From Myxococcales bacterium (GTDB lineage: Bacteria > Myxococcota_A > Bradymonadia > UBA7976 > UBA1532): a DNA stretch of 64,000 bases. This document shows positions 39,299 through 47,989 of this stretch, one piece after another. Below the pieces are notes generated by a model. The model was not told where the DNA came from, made no database searches, and saw nothing but the letters and a program-made list of their open reading frames with translations. Numbering within the stretch: the first letter of the stretch is position 1; every line of letters begins with the position of its first letter. The translations under genes were made by a program, and so were the position numbers. The stretch is from positions 1 to 64,000 of the forward strand of contig JACKDL010000016.1 of NCBI GenBank assembly GCA_020633555.1. The letters are read 5' to 3'.

Positions 39299-41770
39299 TC
39301 AGCCTCCCTGGGCTTCGAGGAAGTCGGGGGGACACAGCGGCGCGAACATGTCCTGGTTCTCGGCGCGCATCCACGCGGCTTCGGGCGTGATGACGTTGGA
39401 CTCCACCAGGTCCATCAGCGCCATGTCGACGGTCTGCATGCCCACGTTGCGGCCGATCTGCATCATGCTCGAGAGCTGGAAGGTCTTGTCGTCGCGGATC
39501 AGGCTGCCCACGTTGAAGGTGCCCTTCAGGATCTCGAAGACGGCCACCCGGCCGCCCTCGCGCTTGGGCACCAGCGACTGGCAGATGACGAACTTCAGGG
39601 CCTCGCTCAGGCCCATGCGCACCTGCATCTGCTCCTCAGGCGGGAAGCTCGACACCAGACGCTCGACGGTCTGCACGGCGCTGGTGGTGTGCATGGTGGT
39701 CACCACCAGGTGGCCCGTCTCGGCGGCCTCGAGGGCCATGCGGATGACCTCCGCGTCCCGGAGCTCGCCCACCATGATGACGTCGGGATCCTCACGCAGC
39801 GCGCCGCGCAGCGCCGCGTGGAAGCTGTCGGAGTGCTTGCCGATCTCGCGCTGGTTCACCAGCGCCGACTTGACCGGGTGCACGAACTCGATGGGGTCCT
39901 CCAGCGTGAGGACGTGGTCGGCCTTGGTCTCGTTGATGAGGTTGATGATGGCCGCCAGCGTGGTGCTCTTGCCCGATCCGCTGGGGCCGGACACCACGAT
40001 GATCCCCTGGTGGTAGTCCAGCAGCTCGGTCAGGTGGCCGGGCAGGCCGATGTCCGAGAACGTGGGCGGCTGGTTGGGGATGGTGCGGAATGTGGCCGAC
40101 ATGCCGAGCCGCTCTTCGTAGGCGTTCGCCCGGTAGCGGCCCACCTGCTTGATGCTGTGGCAGAAGTCGATCTCGCCCGCGTCGTCCAGGATGGTGAGCT
40201 GCTTCTCGGACAGGATCGAGCGCACCCACGCGCGGGTCTCGTCGCCGCTCAGCTTGGGGTGATCGGGCAGGCGGCTGAGCTTGCCGCCCATGCGGATCAT
40301 GGGGGGCTCGTCGGTGCTGATGTGGATGTCGCTGGCGCCCATCTCACGGGCCTTGGCCAGCAGCCGATCGATGGGGCGCCCCAGGCTGTCGGCGGACACC
40401 GCCGCCCTGGCCTCGTCGCCCTCGATGTCGATGTCGAGGCGCGCGGCCATGTCGCGCAGCACCTCGCTGGCGCGGGTGCGCACGTCGGTGCTGGGGTCCT
40501 GCGCCTTCACCACCTTCAGGAGCTGGATGAGGCGCTCGTCGGTGAACCGGCTGAAGGCGCGCACCACCTCCATGCGCAGCTCCTCGCGGTCCTGGCGCAG
40601 GAGCTGGGCCAGGGGGTTCAAGGCCTGCTTGCTGCCGATCTGGGCCAGGGAGTCGATGGCGGCCCAGTTGCAGTCGTCGTCCTTCAGGGCCTCGGCCAGG
40701 AAGGGCACGGCCCGCTCGTCGCCCAGGCGGCCCAGGGAGTCGCACGCGGTGATCTTCAACCACCAGTCGTCGTCCTTGAGCATGCGGCACAGGGGGCCGA
40801 CCAGCCGCTTGTCGTTGAAGGACTCGGCCAGCACCAGGGCCAGCGTGCGCACGCTGTCCTCGGGGTGCGAGAGCAGGGCCACCGAGGCGCGCAAGATGCT
40901 GTCGCCGAAGGTGCGCAGGGTGTCGATGATGCGGTCGCGCAGCCAGCCGAGCAGGTCGTTCAGGAACAGCAGCAGCTCGGCGAGGATCTCGGCGGTCTCG
41001 CCCGTCTCGAGCAGGATCTGCACGCCCTGGCGGCGGGTGGCGTCATCGCCGCGGCTGAGCATCTCGAACATGGACGCCCGCACCTCCTTGGGGTGCTTGA
41101 CGGCGGCATCGAGCAGCCACTTGGTGGCCTGCTCGCGGACGGCGGCGTCGCCCTCTGCGAAGCGGTCCACCATCAGGGCCATGATGCGCGGGTCGTCGAT
41201 GTCGGCCAGGGCCTGGACGGCGGTGCTGGCCAGGCGGCTGTCGTCGCTCTTGGCGGCCTGGACCAGCAGCTCGATGATGCGGTCGGGGCGCACGAGCTGC
41301 AGCAGGCGGCGCAGGGCGGTGCCGCGCATGGCCACCGGCCCCTCTCGCACGGCCTTCTGCAGGTACTCGATGCCGATCTGCCCGCCCAGGGCCAGGGCCA
41401 CCTCCCAGCCGAGCTGACGGACCTTGGGCAGCTTGTCGGTGAGCAGGTTCTCGACCACCGGCCGGACGGTGTCCTCGGGCAGGCGGTTGAAGATGCGGCC
41501 CGCGTACGTGCGCTGCGCCGAGGTGCGCTTGCCCATGTCGCGGGCCAGCAGCATGGCGGCCGACACGTCGGCGCGGCTGATGAACATCTCCGAGGCGGCC
41601 TGGCGGACCCCGGCGTCGGCGTGCCAGATGAGGCCGAGGGCGTCCGCCGGCTTCAGGCCGGCCTCGCGGAGCTGGTTCAGGAGCTCCTTGCGCTCCTCGT
41701 CGTTCTTCCAGCGGCCCTGCTCGACCTGCTGCAAGACGCTGCGGCGGTTGCCACCGAAGCCGAATCCCAT
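39299..41770 (-). CDS. HEAT-repeat / PilT fusion ATPase
   Basis: An 823-residue two-part protein. Residues 30-450 are tandem alpha-helical pairs of the HEAT type, for example HADAGVRQAASEMFI, LPKVRQLGWEVALALGG, SRLASTAVQALADIDDPRI and DDWWLKITACDSLGRLGDER. From about residue 460 a complete PilT-type ATPase begins (LLAKAREMGASDIHISTDEP), with Walker A GPSGSGKST near 593, Asp box LEDPIEFVHP, Walker B VGELRDAEVIRMALEAAETG and His box TTMHTTSAVQTVERLVSSFP. An ordinary PilT is about 350 residues, so the HEAT part more than doubles it. The array probably docks the motor on a partner. It precedes a normal pilT and follows a disordered protein gene. Confidence 0.92.
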   Translation of the reverse strand: MGFGFGGNRRSVLQQVEQGRWKNDEERKELLNQLREAGLKPADALGLIWHADAGVRQAASEMFISRADVSAAMLLARDMGKRTSAQRTYAGRIFNRLPEDTVRPVVENLLTDKLPKVRQLGWEVALALGGQIGIEYLQKAVREGPVAMRGTALRRLLQLVRPDRIIELLVQAAKSDDSRLASTAVQALADIDDPRIMALMVDRFAEGDAAVREQATKWLLDAAVKHPKEVRASMFEMLSRGDDATRRQGVQILLETGETAEILAELLLFLNDLLGWLRDRIIDTLRTFGDSILRASVALLSHPEDSVRTLALVLAESFNDKRLVGPLCRMLKDDDWWLKITACDSLGRLGDERAVPFLAEALKDDDCNWAAIDSLAQIGSKQALNPLAQLLRQDREELRMEVVRAFSRFTDERLIQLLKVVKAQDPSTDVRTRASEVLRDMAARLDIDIEGDEARAAVSADSLGRPIDRLLAKAREMGASDIHISTDEPPMIRMGGKLSRLPDHPKLSGDETRAWVRSILSEKQLTILDDAGEIDFCHSIKQVGRYRANAYEERLGMSATFRTIPNQPPTFSDIGLPGHLTELLDYHQGIIVVSGPSGSGKSTTLAAIINLINETKADHVLTLEDPIEFVHPVKSALVNQREIGKHSDSFHAALRGALREDPDVIMVGELRDAEVIRMALEAAETGHLVVTTMHTTSAVQTVERLVSSFPPEEQMQVRMGLSEALKFVICQSLVPKREGGRVAVFEILKGTFNVGSLIRDDKTFQLSSMMQIGRNVGMQTVDMALMDLVESNVITPEAAWMRAENQDMFAPLCPPDFLEAQGG

Positions 41771-41842
41771 GCGCTGCTTCTCCCCCTCGTCCAGGCGCGG
41801 GCCCCTGGCCGCACCCGCCTCAGTCTGTGCCCTGTGCCCCGC

Positions 41843-42985
41843 CTACGCCAAGATCCCCCGCGACACGAGGGTCAGAAGCAGGCCCCGGGCGTCGGCCTCG
41901 GGCAGGCCCGAGATGATCACCAGCTCGTCGAAGGTGGTGCGGCCGTCTGCCTGGGTCACCAGGAAGCCGGCCCGTGGATCCAGGCTGCTCCAGTCCACGG
42001 TGCCCAGATCGCGCACCAGCCGCGCGGGGCGGCTCATGTCACCCAGATCCGGGCCGGCGGCCACGGGCGCACGGGCTTCGGGCGACGGGCGATCGGGCAC
42101 GGCGGCGGACGCCAAGGGCGGCTGGGTGCCCAGCTCCAGGTCCTCCATGCCGGCGAACAGGTCGTCGACGGCCGCGAAGTCGTCGGTCAGATCGGGCCGC
42201 GGCTCCGGCGCGCCCCGCAGGGTGGCGGCCTCGGCGCGGCTGAGCGCCCGCCGGGCGCCGGTGGTCCGCCGACTGGCGTGCACCCCCGCAGACGCCGAGG
42301 GCGGGCTCGACTCGGGGCTGGCCGCGCTGGTCACGGGGCCGCGGGAGTCCGGCCACCGCACGGCGGGCTCGCGGGTCGGCCGGGTCGGCGCCGCGGGCGC
42401 GCCCGTGGGCTGGGCGGCGACCTCGCCGTAGCCCGCGGTGGCCCGGCGGGGTCGGCTGCTCACGCGCTCGGGCGGCGGGGTGAAGGCCGGACGGGCCGAC
42501 GACCGGGAAGGGGGCTCGGGCGACGGGCGGGCCGGGGCCGGCTCGCGGTCGACGGTCGCGTACGGGGCCTGCGGCGTGGGCTCGGGGGCGGACCGCGCCG
42601 GGGCGGGCGGCGGTGCCGGGGGATCCGGCAGCGGCGCGTCCAAGGCCCGGATGCGACCGGGGCCCTCGGCTTCGGGCGCGTGGCGGTGGGCGGCCAGCTC
42701 GGCCAGCTCGGCCTCGGAGAGCGGCGTCGTGCGGGCCCGGATGCGCCCAGGGCCTTCGTCCTCGTGGCTCGGCGGGGGATCGTCAGGGCGGCGGGCGCCG
42801 GCGCGGGACTGGATCTGGGGCTCGGGGCCGGTGTCTTCGGCGGGGGCGGCCGGGCGCCGAGGCGGCGCCGCGATCTCGACGCCCAGCTCGCTCTCCAGCG
42901 CGCGCAGGGTGCGCTCGCCGCCTCCCGCCGGGCCCTCGCCGAAGAGGTCGTCGAGCAGGCTGTCGATGCCGTCGTTGCCGGGCAA
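41843..42985 (-). CDS. Disordered protein with C-terminal winged-helix-like domain
   Basis: A 380-residue protein, mostly disordered (residues 40-300 rich in Pro, Ala, Arg, Ser and Glu). A short motif EGPGRIRA occurs twice, at 77-84 and 107-114. A short N-terminal helical piece (DSLLDDLFGEG) and a central DDLFAGMEDLELG resemble it in charge pattern. The last 55 residues form a small helical domain, SLDPRAGFLVTQADGRTTFDE followed by LVIISGLPEADARGLLLTLV, like winged-helix tails seen in myxobacterial signalling proteins. The start is TTG 42985 with AGGAGG seven bases upstream. It lies 72 bases before the HEAT-PilT gene in the same direction, which suggests an adaptor for the pilus motors. Confidence 0.72.
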   Translation of the reverse strand: MPGNDGIDSLLDDLFGEGPAGGGERTLRALESELGVEIAAPPRRPAAPAEDTGPEPQIQSRAGARRPDDPPPSHEDEGPGRIRARTTPLSEAELAELAAHRHAPEAEGPGRIRALDAPLPDPPAPPPAPARSAPEPTPQAPYATVDREPAPARPSPEPPSRSSARPAFTPPPERVSSRPRRATAGYGEVAAQPTGAPAAPTRPTREPAVRWPDSRGPVTSAASPESSPPSASAGVHASRRTTGARRALSRAEAATLRGAPEPRPDLTDDFAAVDDLFAGMEDLELGTQPPLASAAVPDRPSPEARAPVAAGPDLGDMSRPARLVRDLGTVDWSSLDPRAGFLVTQADGRTTFDELVIISGLPEADARGLLLTLVSRGILA

Positions 42986-42990
42986 TGGGC

Positions 42991-42998
42991 CCCCTCCT
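42991..42998 (-). promoter_or_regulatory. Ribosome binding site deciding a TTG start
   Basis: AGGAGGGG on the minus strand lies just before TTG 42985, with seven bases between AGGAGG and the start. No ATG near the beginning of this frame exists. Confidence 0.6.
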
Positions 42999-43070
42999 GA
43001 TGCCTGCCCCCGCGGGCAGCTTAACGTGCCGTGGTCCGGCGTCCAATGGGGCGCAACCGCAATTTTCCAG

Positions 43071-43088
43071 CCCCATCATCTTATGGGG
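43071..43088 (-). terminator. Hairpin after recD
   Basis: CCCCAT-N6-ATGGGG begins directly after the recD stop on the minus strand. On that strand it is followed by CTGGAAAATTG rather than a T-run, so termination is plausible but not certain. Confidence 0.4.
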
Positions 43089-44942
43089 TCAGCGGGGGTG
43101 GGCGCCCGCGATCCGGGCGAGGGCGTCGCGCAGGCCCGAGGCGCGCACCACCCGCGCGCGGACGCCGGCGGTCACCACCGCCGCAGGCGCCAACAGGTGC
43201 ACCGTGCGCCGGGCGCGGGTGATGCCGGTGTACAGCAGCTCGCGGGTCACCAAGGCCGAGGGCTGCTCGGGGCAGACCACCACCACGGCCTCGAACTCCG
43301 AGCCCTGGGCCTTGTGCACGGTGGTGGCGTAGACCGTCTCGTGGGGGGGCAGCCGGGCCGGCGCGATGGGGCGGGGATCACCGTGCGCCTGGGGGAACCA
43401 CACGCGGGGGCCCTCGGGGCCCGGCAGCGTGACGCCCACGTCGCCGTTGAAGAGCCCGATGGCGTAGTCGTTGCGCAGCACCATCACCGGGCGGCCGGCG
43501 TAGAAAGGCGCCTCGGGGTGGATGAGCCCGGCCTGCGCGAGCCAGCGCTCGATGCGCTGACCCACCGCCCGCACCCCGAGCGGCCCACCGCGGTGGGCGC
43601 ACAGCACGCGGAAGTGGCCCAGGGCCTCCAGGGCGGCGGCCGGATCGGTGGCGGTGGCCAGCGGCTTGTAGCCGGCCACGGCACGGGCGCGCAGGCCCCC
43701 CACCGGATCGCCGGGTGCGGGCTCGGCCCGCGAGATGGCCTTGCGCGCGGGATCGGCCAGCAAGGCCAGCACCGGCTCCGGCTGGCCCGCGTTGACGGCC
43801 GCGGCGAGCGCGCCGAGATCGCTGCCGGGGTCGAAGCGCCAGGTGCGCACCAGATTGACCGTGGTGTCGCCCACGCCCGGTGCGCCGGCGGGATCCACCA
43901 GGGCCTGGGGCAGCGGCCCCAGATAGCGGGCGATGCGGGTGGCGGCTGCCGGCGAGAACCGCTCGCGCTCCGCGCAAAGGTCCCCCAGCACCGATCCTGC
44001 CTCCACCGACGCGAGCTGGTCGCGGTCCCCCAACAGGATCAGGCGGCTGCCCGGGCGCAGGGCATCGAACAGCCGCGCCATCATGGCCAGATCCACCATG
44101 GATGCCTCGTCCACCACCACCACGTCGGCCGTGAGCGGGTTGCGGGCGTCGTGGCGCAGTTTCACCCGATCCGGGCGCGCGCCCAGGGCGCGGTGCAGGG
44201 TGGCGGCCTCGGTGGGCAGGGCCTGGCGGATGGCCTCGTCCACCGGCAGGGAGGCGATCTGGCGGCGCACGGCCTCGGTCATGCGGGCGGCGGCCTTGCC
44301 CGTGGGGGCCAGCAGGGCGATGCGCGGGGGCCAGGGCATGGCGCCGGCGCGGGCCTCGCCCAGGAGCAGGGCCAGCAGCCGCACCACCGTGGTGGTCTTG
44401 CCTGTGCCGGGGCCGCCGGTGATCACGGCGAAGGGGTGCAGGCAGGCCACCAGGGCGGCGAGCTGCTGGCGATCCACGCCATCCGTGGCCGAGGCGGCGT
44501 CGGGGAACAGGGCCTGCAGCCCCAGGCGCAGGGCGGCCGGATCGGCGGGCTGGAGCGTGCGCCCCGCCCGCTCGGCCACGGCGTGGGCCAGGCGGCTCTG
44601 GTGCTGGTGGTACCGGGCCAGGTACAGGCGGCCGCCGCTGAGCACCAGCGGGGCGCCCCCGCCGGTGGCCAGGGGGCTGGTGGCCACGCGCGCCCGCCAC
44701 GCCTCGGGATCGGGGGTGTCCTCGGGCAGCGCGTGGCCCTCGCCCCGGGCGGCGAGCTGGGCGGCCAGGGCGTTGAAGTCCAGGCACACGTCGCCGTGCA
44801 GGGGGGCCTCGGCGGCCAGGGCGCAGGCGAGCAGCACCTCGCCGTCGGACTCGCCCGCCAGGCGGCCCATGGCCTGGGCGAAGCGGTGCCCCAGCGGGCC
44901 CACCAGGCCGGCCTCGGTCCACTGCGTCAACAGGCTCGCCAT
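43089..44942 (-). CDS. recD: Exonuclease V alpha subunit RecD
   Basis: A 617-residue SF1B helicase, the 5'-3' motor of RecBCD. Walker A GGPGTGKT (176-183) is intact with Lys182. Other motifs: LLAPTGKAAARMTEAVR (Ia), VVVDEASMVDLAMMARL (II), RLILLGDRDQLASVEAGSVL (III), TVHKAQGSEFEAVVVV (V) and LLYTGITRARRTVHLL (VI). Length matches the family (E. coli 608). ATG 44942 shares one base with the recB stop (TGATG). Because the partner RecB motor looks altered here, RecD may be the main translocase of this enzyme. Confidence 0.95.
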   Translation of the reverse strand: MASLLTQWTEAGLVGPLGHRFAQAMGRLAGESDGEVLLACALAAEAPLHGDVCLDFNALAAQLAARGEGHALPEDTPDPEAWRARVATSPLATGGGAPLVLSGGRLYLARYHQHQSRLAHAVAERAGRTLQPADPAALRLGLQALFPDAASATDGVDRQQLAALVACLHPFAVITGGPGTGKTTTVVRLLALLLGEARAGAMPWPPRIALLAPTGKAAARMTEAVRRQIASLPVDEAIRQALPTEAATLHRALGARPDRVKLRHDARNPLTADVVVVDEASMVDLAMMARLFDALRPGSRLILLGDRDQLASVEAGSVLGDLCAERERFSPAAATRIARYLGPLPQALVDPAGAPGVGDTTVNLVRTWRFDPGSDLGALAAAVNAGQPEPVLALLADPARKAISRAEPAPGDPVGGLRARAVAGYKPLATATDPAAALEALGHFRVLCAHRGGPLGVRAVGQRIERWLAQAGLIHPEAPFYAGRPVMVLRNDYAIGLFNGDVGVTLPGPEGPRVWFPQAHGDPRPIAPARLPPHETVYATTVHKAQGSEFEAVVVVCPEQPSALVTRELLYTGITRARRTVHLLAPAAVVTAGVRARVVRASGLRDALARIAGAHPR

Positions 44943-47900
44943 CAGCCGAGCCCCAGGTTGAGCTGGGCCGCGGCCGAGCCCACCGGCGCGGGCTTGGGCG
45001 GATCACCCAGGCAGGCCGACAGGGCCTCGATGCGGGCCACGGGCGGCGTGTGGGCCCAGACGCCCGTGCCGGGCGGGTGATCGGGGTGCATGCCCCGCAG
45101 GAACAGCCAGGCCAGGCCGCCCAGGTGGGCGTGCGGATCGTAGGCCGTCCCCAGGCGCACGGTGAGGAAGCGGTGCAAGGCCACGGCGTACAGGTGGGCC
45201 TGCAGCACGTAGTGCCCGTCGACCATCGCCCGCTCCACCCGGTCGGGGGTGTAGTCGCTGGGGGCGCCACCCAGCCGATTGGTCTTGTAGTCCATGGCGT
45301 ACCAGCGCCCGGCGTGACGGCATACCAGATCCACGCTGCCGCTCAGGAAGCCGCGCACCGGCGCTGCTGGCAGGGCGGCCAGGTGCTCGCGATAGCCCGG
45401 GGGCAGGCCGGGGCCCGGGTGCGCCGTCATCACCTGGGCCAGCCTGGCCCCATCGATGGCGGCCTGCACGGGGAGCACGAAGGCCAGCTCGTCCAGCCGG
45501 TCGCCCGGGCCCAGATCCGCGAGCCGCAGGCCCCCCAGCGCCGTGAGCGGCACCTGGACCGCGGCCCCCAGGCCGGCGCTCAGGGCAGGGGCCCAGCCCG
45601 CCGGCAGGCCGTGGCGCGCCAGCCCGGCCGCGCAGGCGTCGGGCAGCTCCGCAGGCTCGCGGAAGTCCCACCGCTCCAGGATCCCGTGCACGCAGGTGCC
45701 CGTCACCGCGCCCGGTGGCACCGAGTCCATGGGCAGCGGCCGGGTGGGCGGGGGCGTCAGGTCCAGCTCCAGCGAGGGCTCGGGCTCGTCCGCGCCGGCG
45801 TGGGTGGCGTGCGGGGCGTCGCGGGTCAGCCCCGAGAAGCTGGTGCGCCCCCACTGGAGGTCCAGCGGTCGGTCGAACTGCAGGCTGGCGGGCACGCTCA
45901 CGGGGGCGGGCGTGAAGGCCGAGCTGGGAGCGCCATCGGCGTCCACCACCGCCACGCCGGGCAGCCGCGCCACCTCGGCGAGCTCCTCGCGCCAGCCCTG
46001 GGGGGGCAGCCGCTCCAGGTGATCGCCCACCTTCTCGGGCCACAGCGGCTGTGGGTGCAGTATGCCCGCCAGCGCCGACCGGGCGGCCCCGGGCAGGGCG
46101 CCCCAGTAGAGCACCGCCTGCCGCCGCGCCCGGGTGATGGCCACGTAGCCCGCCCGCCGGAGCTCGTCGAGCCGATCCCGGATCACCGCGCGTCGCCAGG
46201 GGGCCGGGCGATCGCGGGCGCCGCGCAGCTCCAGGGCGGGGCCGCCCGCCGCGGCGCCGATCGCGAGCCCCAGATCCGTGGGCGGCTGCCAGAGGAACGG
46301 CACGAAGACGGTGTCGAACTCGCCGTCGCGCGCCCGCCACGCGGTCTGGATGCGGACGGCGCCTGCCCCCTGCTCCGCCCGCAGACCGGCCAGCGGCGGG
46401 TCGCTCTGGGCCCGCACCGCCTCGAACCAGGCCACCAGCGCGGCCGGACGCAGATCGCGGTGCGCGGCCTCGGCGTGCAGGCGCTCGGCCAGGTGGCGCA
46501 GATCGGTGAGCCGGCGGGCGCCCTCGGGATGCCGCAGCCAGCGCGCCGGCAGATCCAGAGCCTTGCGCAGGGCCTGCACCGCGGGCAGCACCCCGCCGGC
46601 CTGCCAGCGGGCGGCGATGCGGCGGGCCGTCTCCAGCCACTCGCTCCAGCGCAGCTCGTCCTGGGCCAGTGCATGCAGCGCCGCGGCGTCGTGGCCGCCC
46701 AGCTCGGTGGCCAACGCCGCCCGCAGCACCCGCGGGCTGGGATCCACCAGGGCGGCCAGCCACAGGGCCAGATCATCGGCGACCGGCGCGTGGAAGACGC
46801 TGCGCCCACCCACGCGGCTGGCCGCCACCCCCTGGCGCTGGAGCTCGGCCTGTACCTGCTCGGCTTGCGCGTGGGTCTGCACCACCACGGCCAGCGCGTC
46901 GGGCGCGGCCCCGCGCGCCAGCGCGCGCTGCACGTCGGCGGCGCAGGCGCGGGCCACCTCGGCCTCGGCCGCCCCGGGATCGGCGGGGGCCGTCACCCAG
47001 GCCACCGTCAGCCCGGAGTCCGGATCGACGCGCTCGGCCTTCGCCGCCAGTGGCGTCTGAGCCGGGAGCGCGATGGCGTCGCCGAGCCGACTGGGGTCGA
47101 ACAGGGCCGCGACGGCCGCGGCCAGGCCATCGCCGGCCCGATGGGCCACGGGCAGCGTGTGGGTGGTGGCGGGCAGGGTGGGTGCGCCCCGCAGGCGGGC
47201 AGCGTCGCCCCCCGGCAAGCGCTGGCGCGGATCGCTGGCCAGCCACAGGGGCGCGCCGTCGAACAGCGCCCGGAGCGCCGGCACGGCGGCCGGATCCAGA
47301 TCCTGGGCGTCGTCCACCAAGGCGGCGCGCCAGGTGCCGCGCACGGCCGCGCGCAGCGGCGCTGCCCGCTCTGGATCCCGGTGCGCGTCCACCACGGCTT
47401 CCCACACTTCGGCCACCGTGGGGCGGCCCAGGCCCACACGGCGAGCGGGACCCACCCGGCGCGCCTCCAGGCACACGGCGCGGGCCAGCGCCTCACCGGC
47501 GGCCAGCTCGCCCTCCGGGCGCAGGGCGGCGTGGGGCGCGGCCGCCGCCAACGCCGCCAGATGGGCCACCGCGTCCAGGTCCACCCGGCCGAGCTGCCGG
47601 ACGCGCTCGCGGCTGCGGGCGTTCCCCACCACGCTGCGGCCCCAGAAGTCGGCCAGCACCGCTTGCGCCAGCCGATCGTCCACGGTGGGGCTGAGCCCCT
47701 GGACCCCGTCCAGGCCCACCAGGGGCCCCAGCCAGGTCGCCAGCCGCAGCGCGAGCTCGTCGACGGTCAGCAGGTGGGCGCCCCGCGCCGTCGGCGGCAG
47801 CGCGGCCCGCAGCGCGCGAACCCCATGTCGGCGGGGCGCCACGAGGAGCACGGCGGTCGCCGGGACGCCTTGGGCCACCAGCCGGCCGGCCGCCTGGGCC

Positions 47901-47989
47901 AGGGTGTGGGTGCGGCCTGCGCCGGCGCCGGCCTCGAGGACCACGGTGCCCGTGGGCAGCGGCAGAGCGGGATCGTACGGGGTGATCAC
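44942..47989 (-). CDS. recB: Exonuclease V beta subunit RecB with altered motor motifs
   Basis: A 1015-residue RecB: SF1A helicase plus C-terminal RecB nuclease. GTG 47989 overlaps the recC stop (GTGA). Walker A reads VLEAGAGAGRTHTL: Arg26 (codon CGC) replaces the essential Lys. Motif II is VDDAQDLDP instead of DEFQDTDP, motif III is SDPRQRLPGG, and motif V (normally HKSKGLE-like) is IQTAWRARDGEFDTVFVP. Motif VI, YVAITRARRQAVLYWG, is normal. The nuclease looks intact: GTCVHGILERW, SGSVDLVCRHAGRWYAMDYK (metal-binding Asp and the DYK catalytic pair) and QAHLYAVALHRFL. It is shorter than E. coli RecB (1180). The protein may be a nuclease with a weakened or dead motor. Confidence 0.9.
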   Translation of the reverse strand: MITPYDPALPLPTGTVVLEAGAGAGRTHTLAQAAGRLVAQGVPATAVLLVAPRRHGVRALRAALPPTARGAHLLTVDELALRLATWLGPLVGLDGVQGLSPTVDDRLAQAVLADFWGRSVVGNARSRERVRQLGRVDLDAVAHLAALAAAAPHAALRPEGELAAGEALARAVCLEARRVGPARRVGLGRPTVAEVWEAVVDAHRDPERAAPLRAAVRGTWRAALVDDAQDLDPAAVPALRALFDGAPLWLASDPRQRLPGGDAARLRGAPTLPATTHTLPVAHRAGDGLAAAVAALFDPSRLGDAIALPAQTPLAAKAERVDPDSGLTVAWVTAPADPGAAEAEVARACAADVQRALARGAAPDALAVVVQTHAQAEQVQAELQRQGVAASRVGGRSVFHAPVADDLALWLAALVDPSPRVLRAALATELGGHDAAALHALAQDELRWSEWLETARRIAARWQAGGVLPAVQALRKALDLPARWLRHPEGARRLTDLRHLAERLHAEAAHRDLRPAALVAWFEAVRAQSDPPLAGLRAEQGAGAVRIQTAWRARDGEFDTVFVPFLWQPPTDLGLAIGAAAGGPALELRGARDRPAPWRRAVIRDRLDELRRAGYVAITRARRQAVLYWGALPGAARSALAGILHPQPLWPEKVGDHLERLPPQGWREELAEVARLPGVAVVDADGAPSSAFTPAPVSVPASLQFDRPLDLQWGRTSFSGLTRDAPHATHAGADEPEPSLELDLTPPPTRPLPMDSVPPGAVTGTCVHGILERWDFREPAELPDACAAGLARHGLPAGWAPALSAGLGAAVQVPLTALGGLRLADLGPGDRLDELAFVLPVQAAIDGARLAQVMTAHPGPGLPPGYREHLAALPAAPVRGFLSGSVDLVCRHAGRWYAMDYKTNRLGGAPSDYTPDRVERAMVDGHYVLQAHLYAVALHRFLTVRLGTAYDPHAHLGGLAWLFLRGMHPDHPPGTGVWAHTPPVARIEALSACLGDPPKPAPVGSAAAQLNLGLG

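Noticed and set aside
38276..43000. Plus-strand open frame of 1574 codons antisense to the pilT genes
   Set aside because: A composition artefact: it lies opposite the recognisable PilT, HEAT-PilT and adaptor-like genes, is rich in His, Gln, Gly and Val, and has no known motif.
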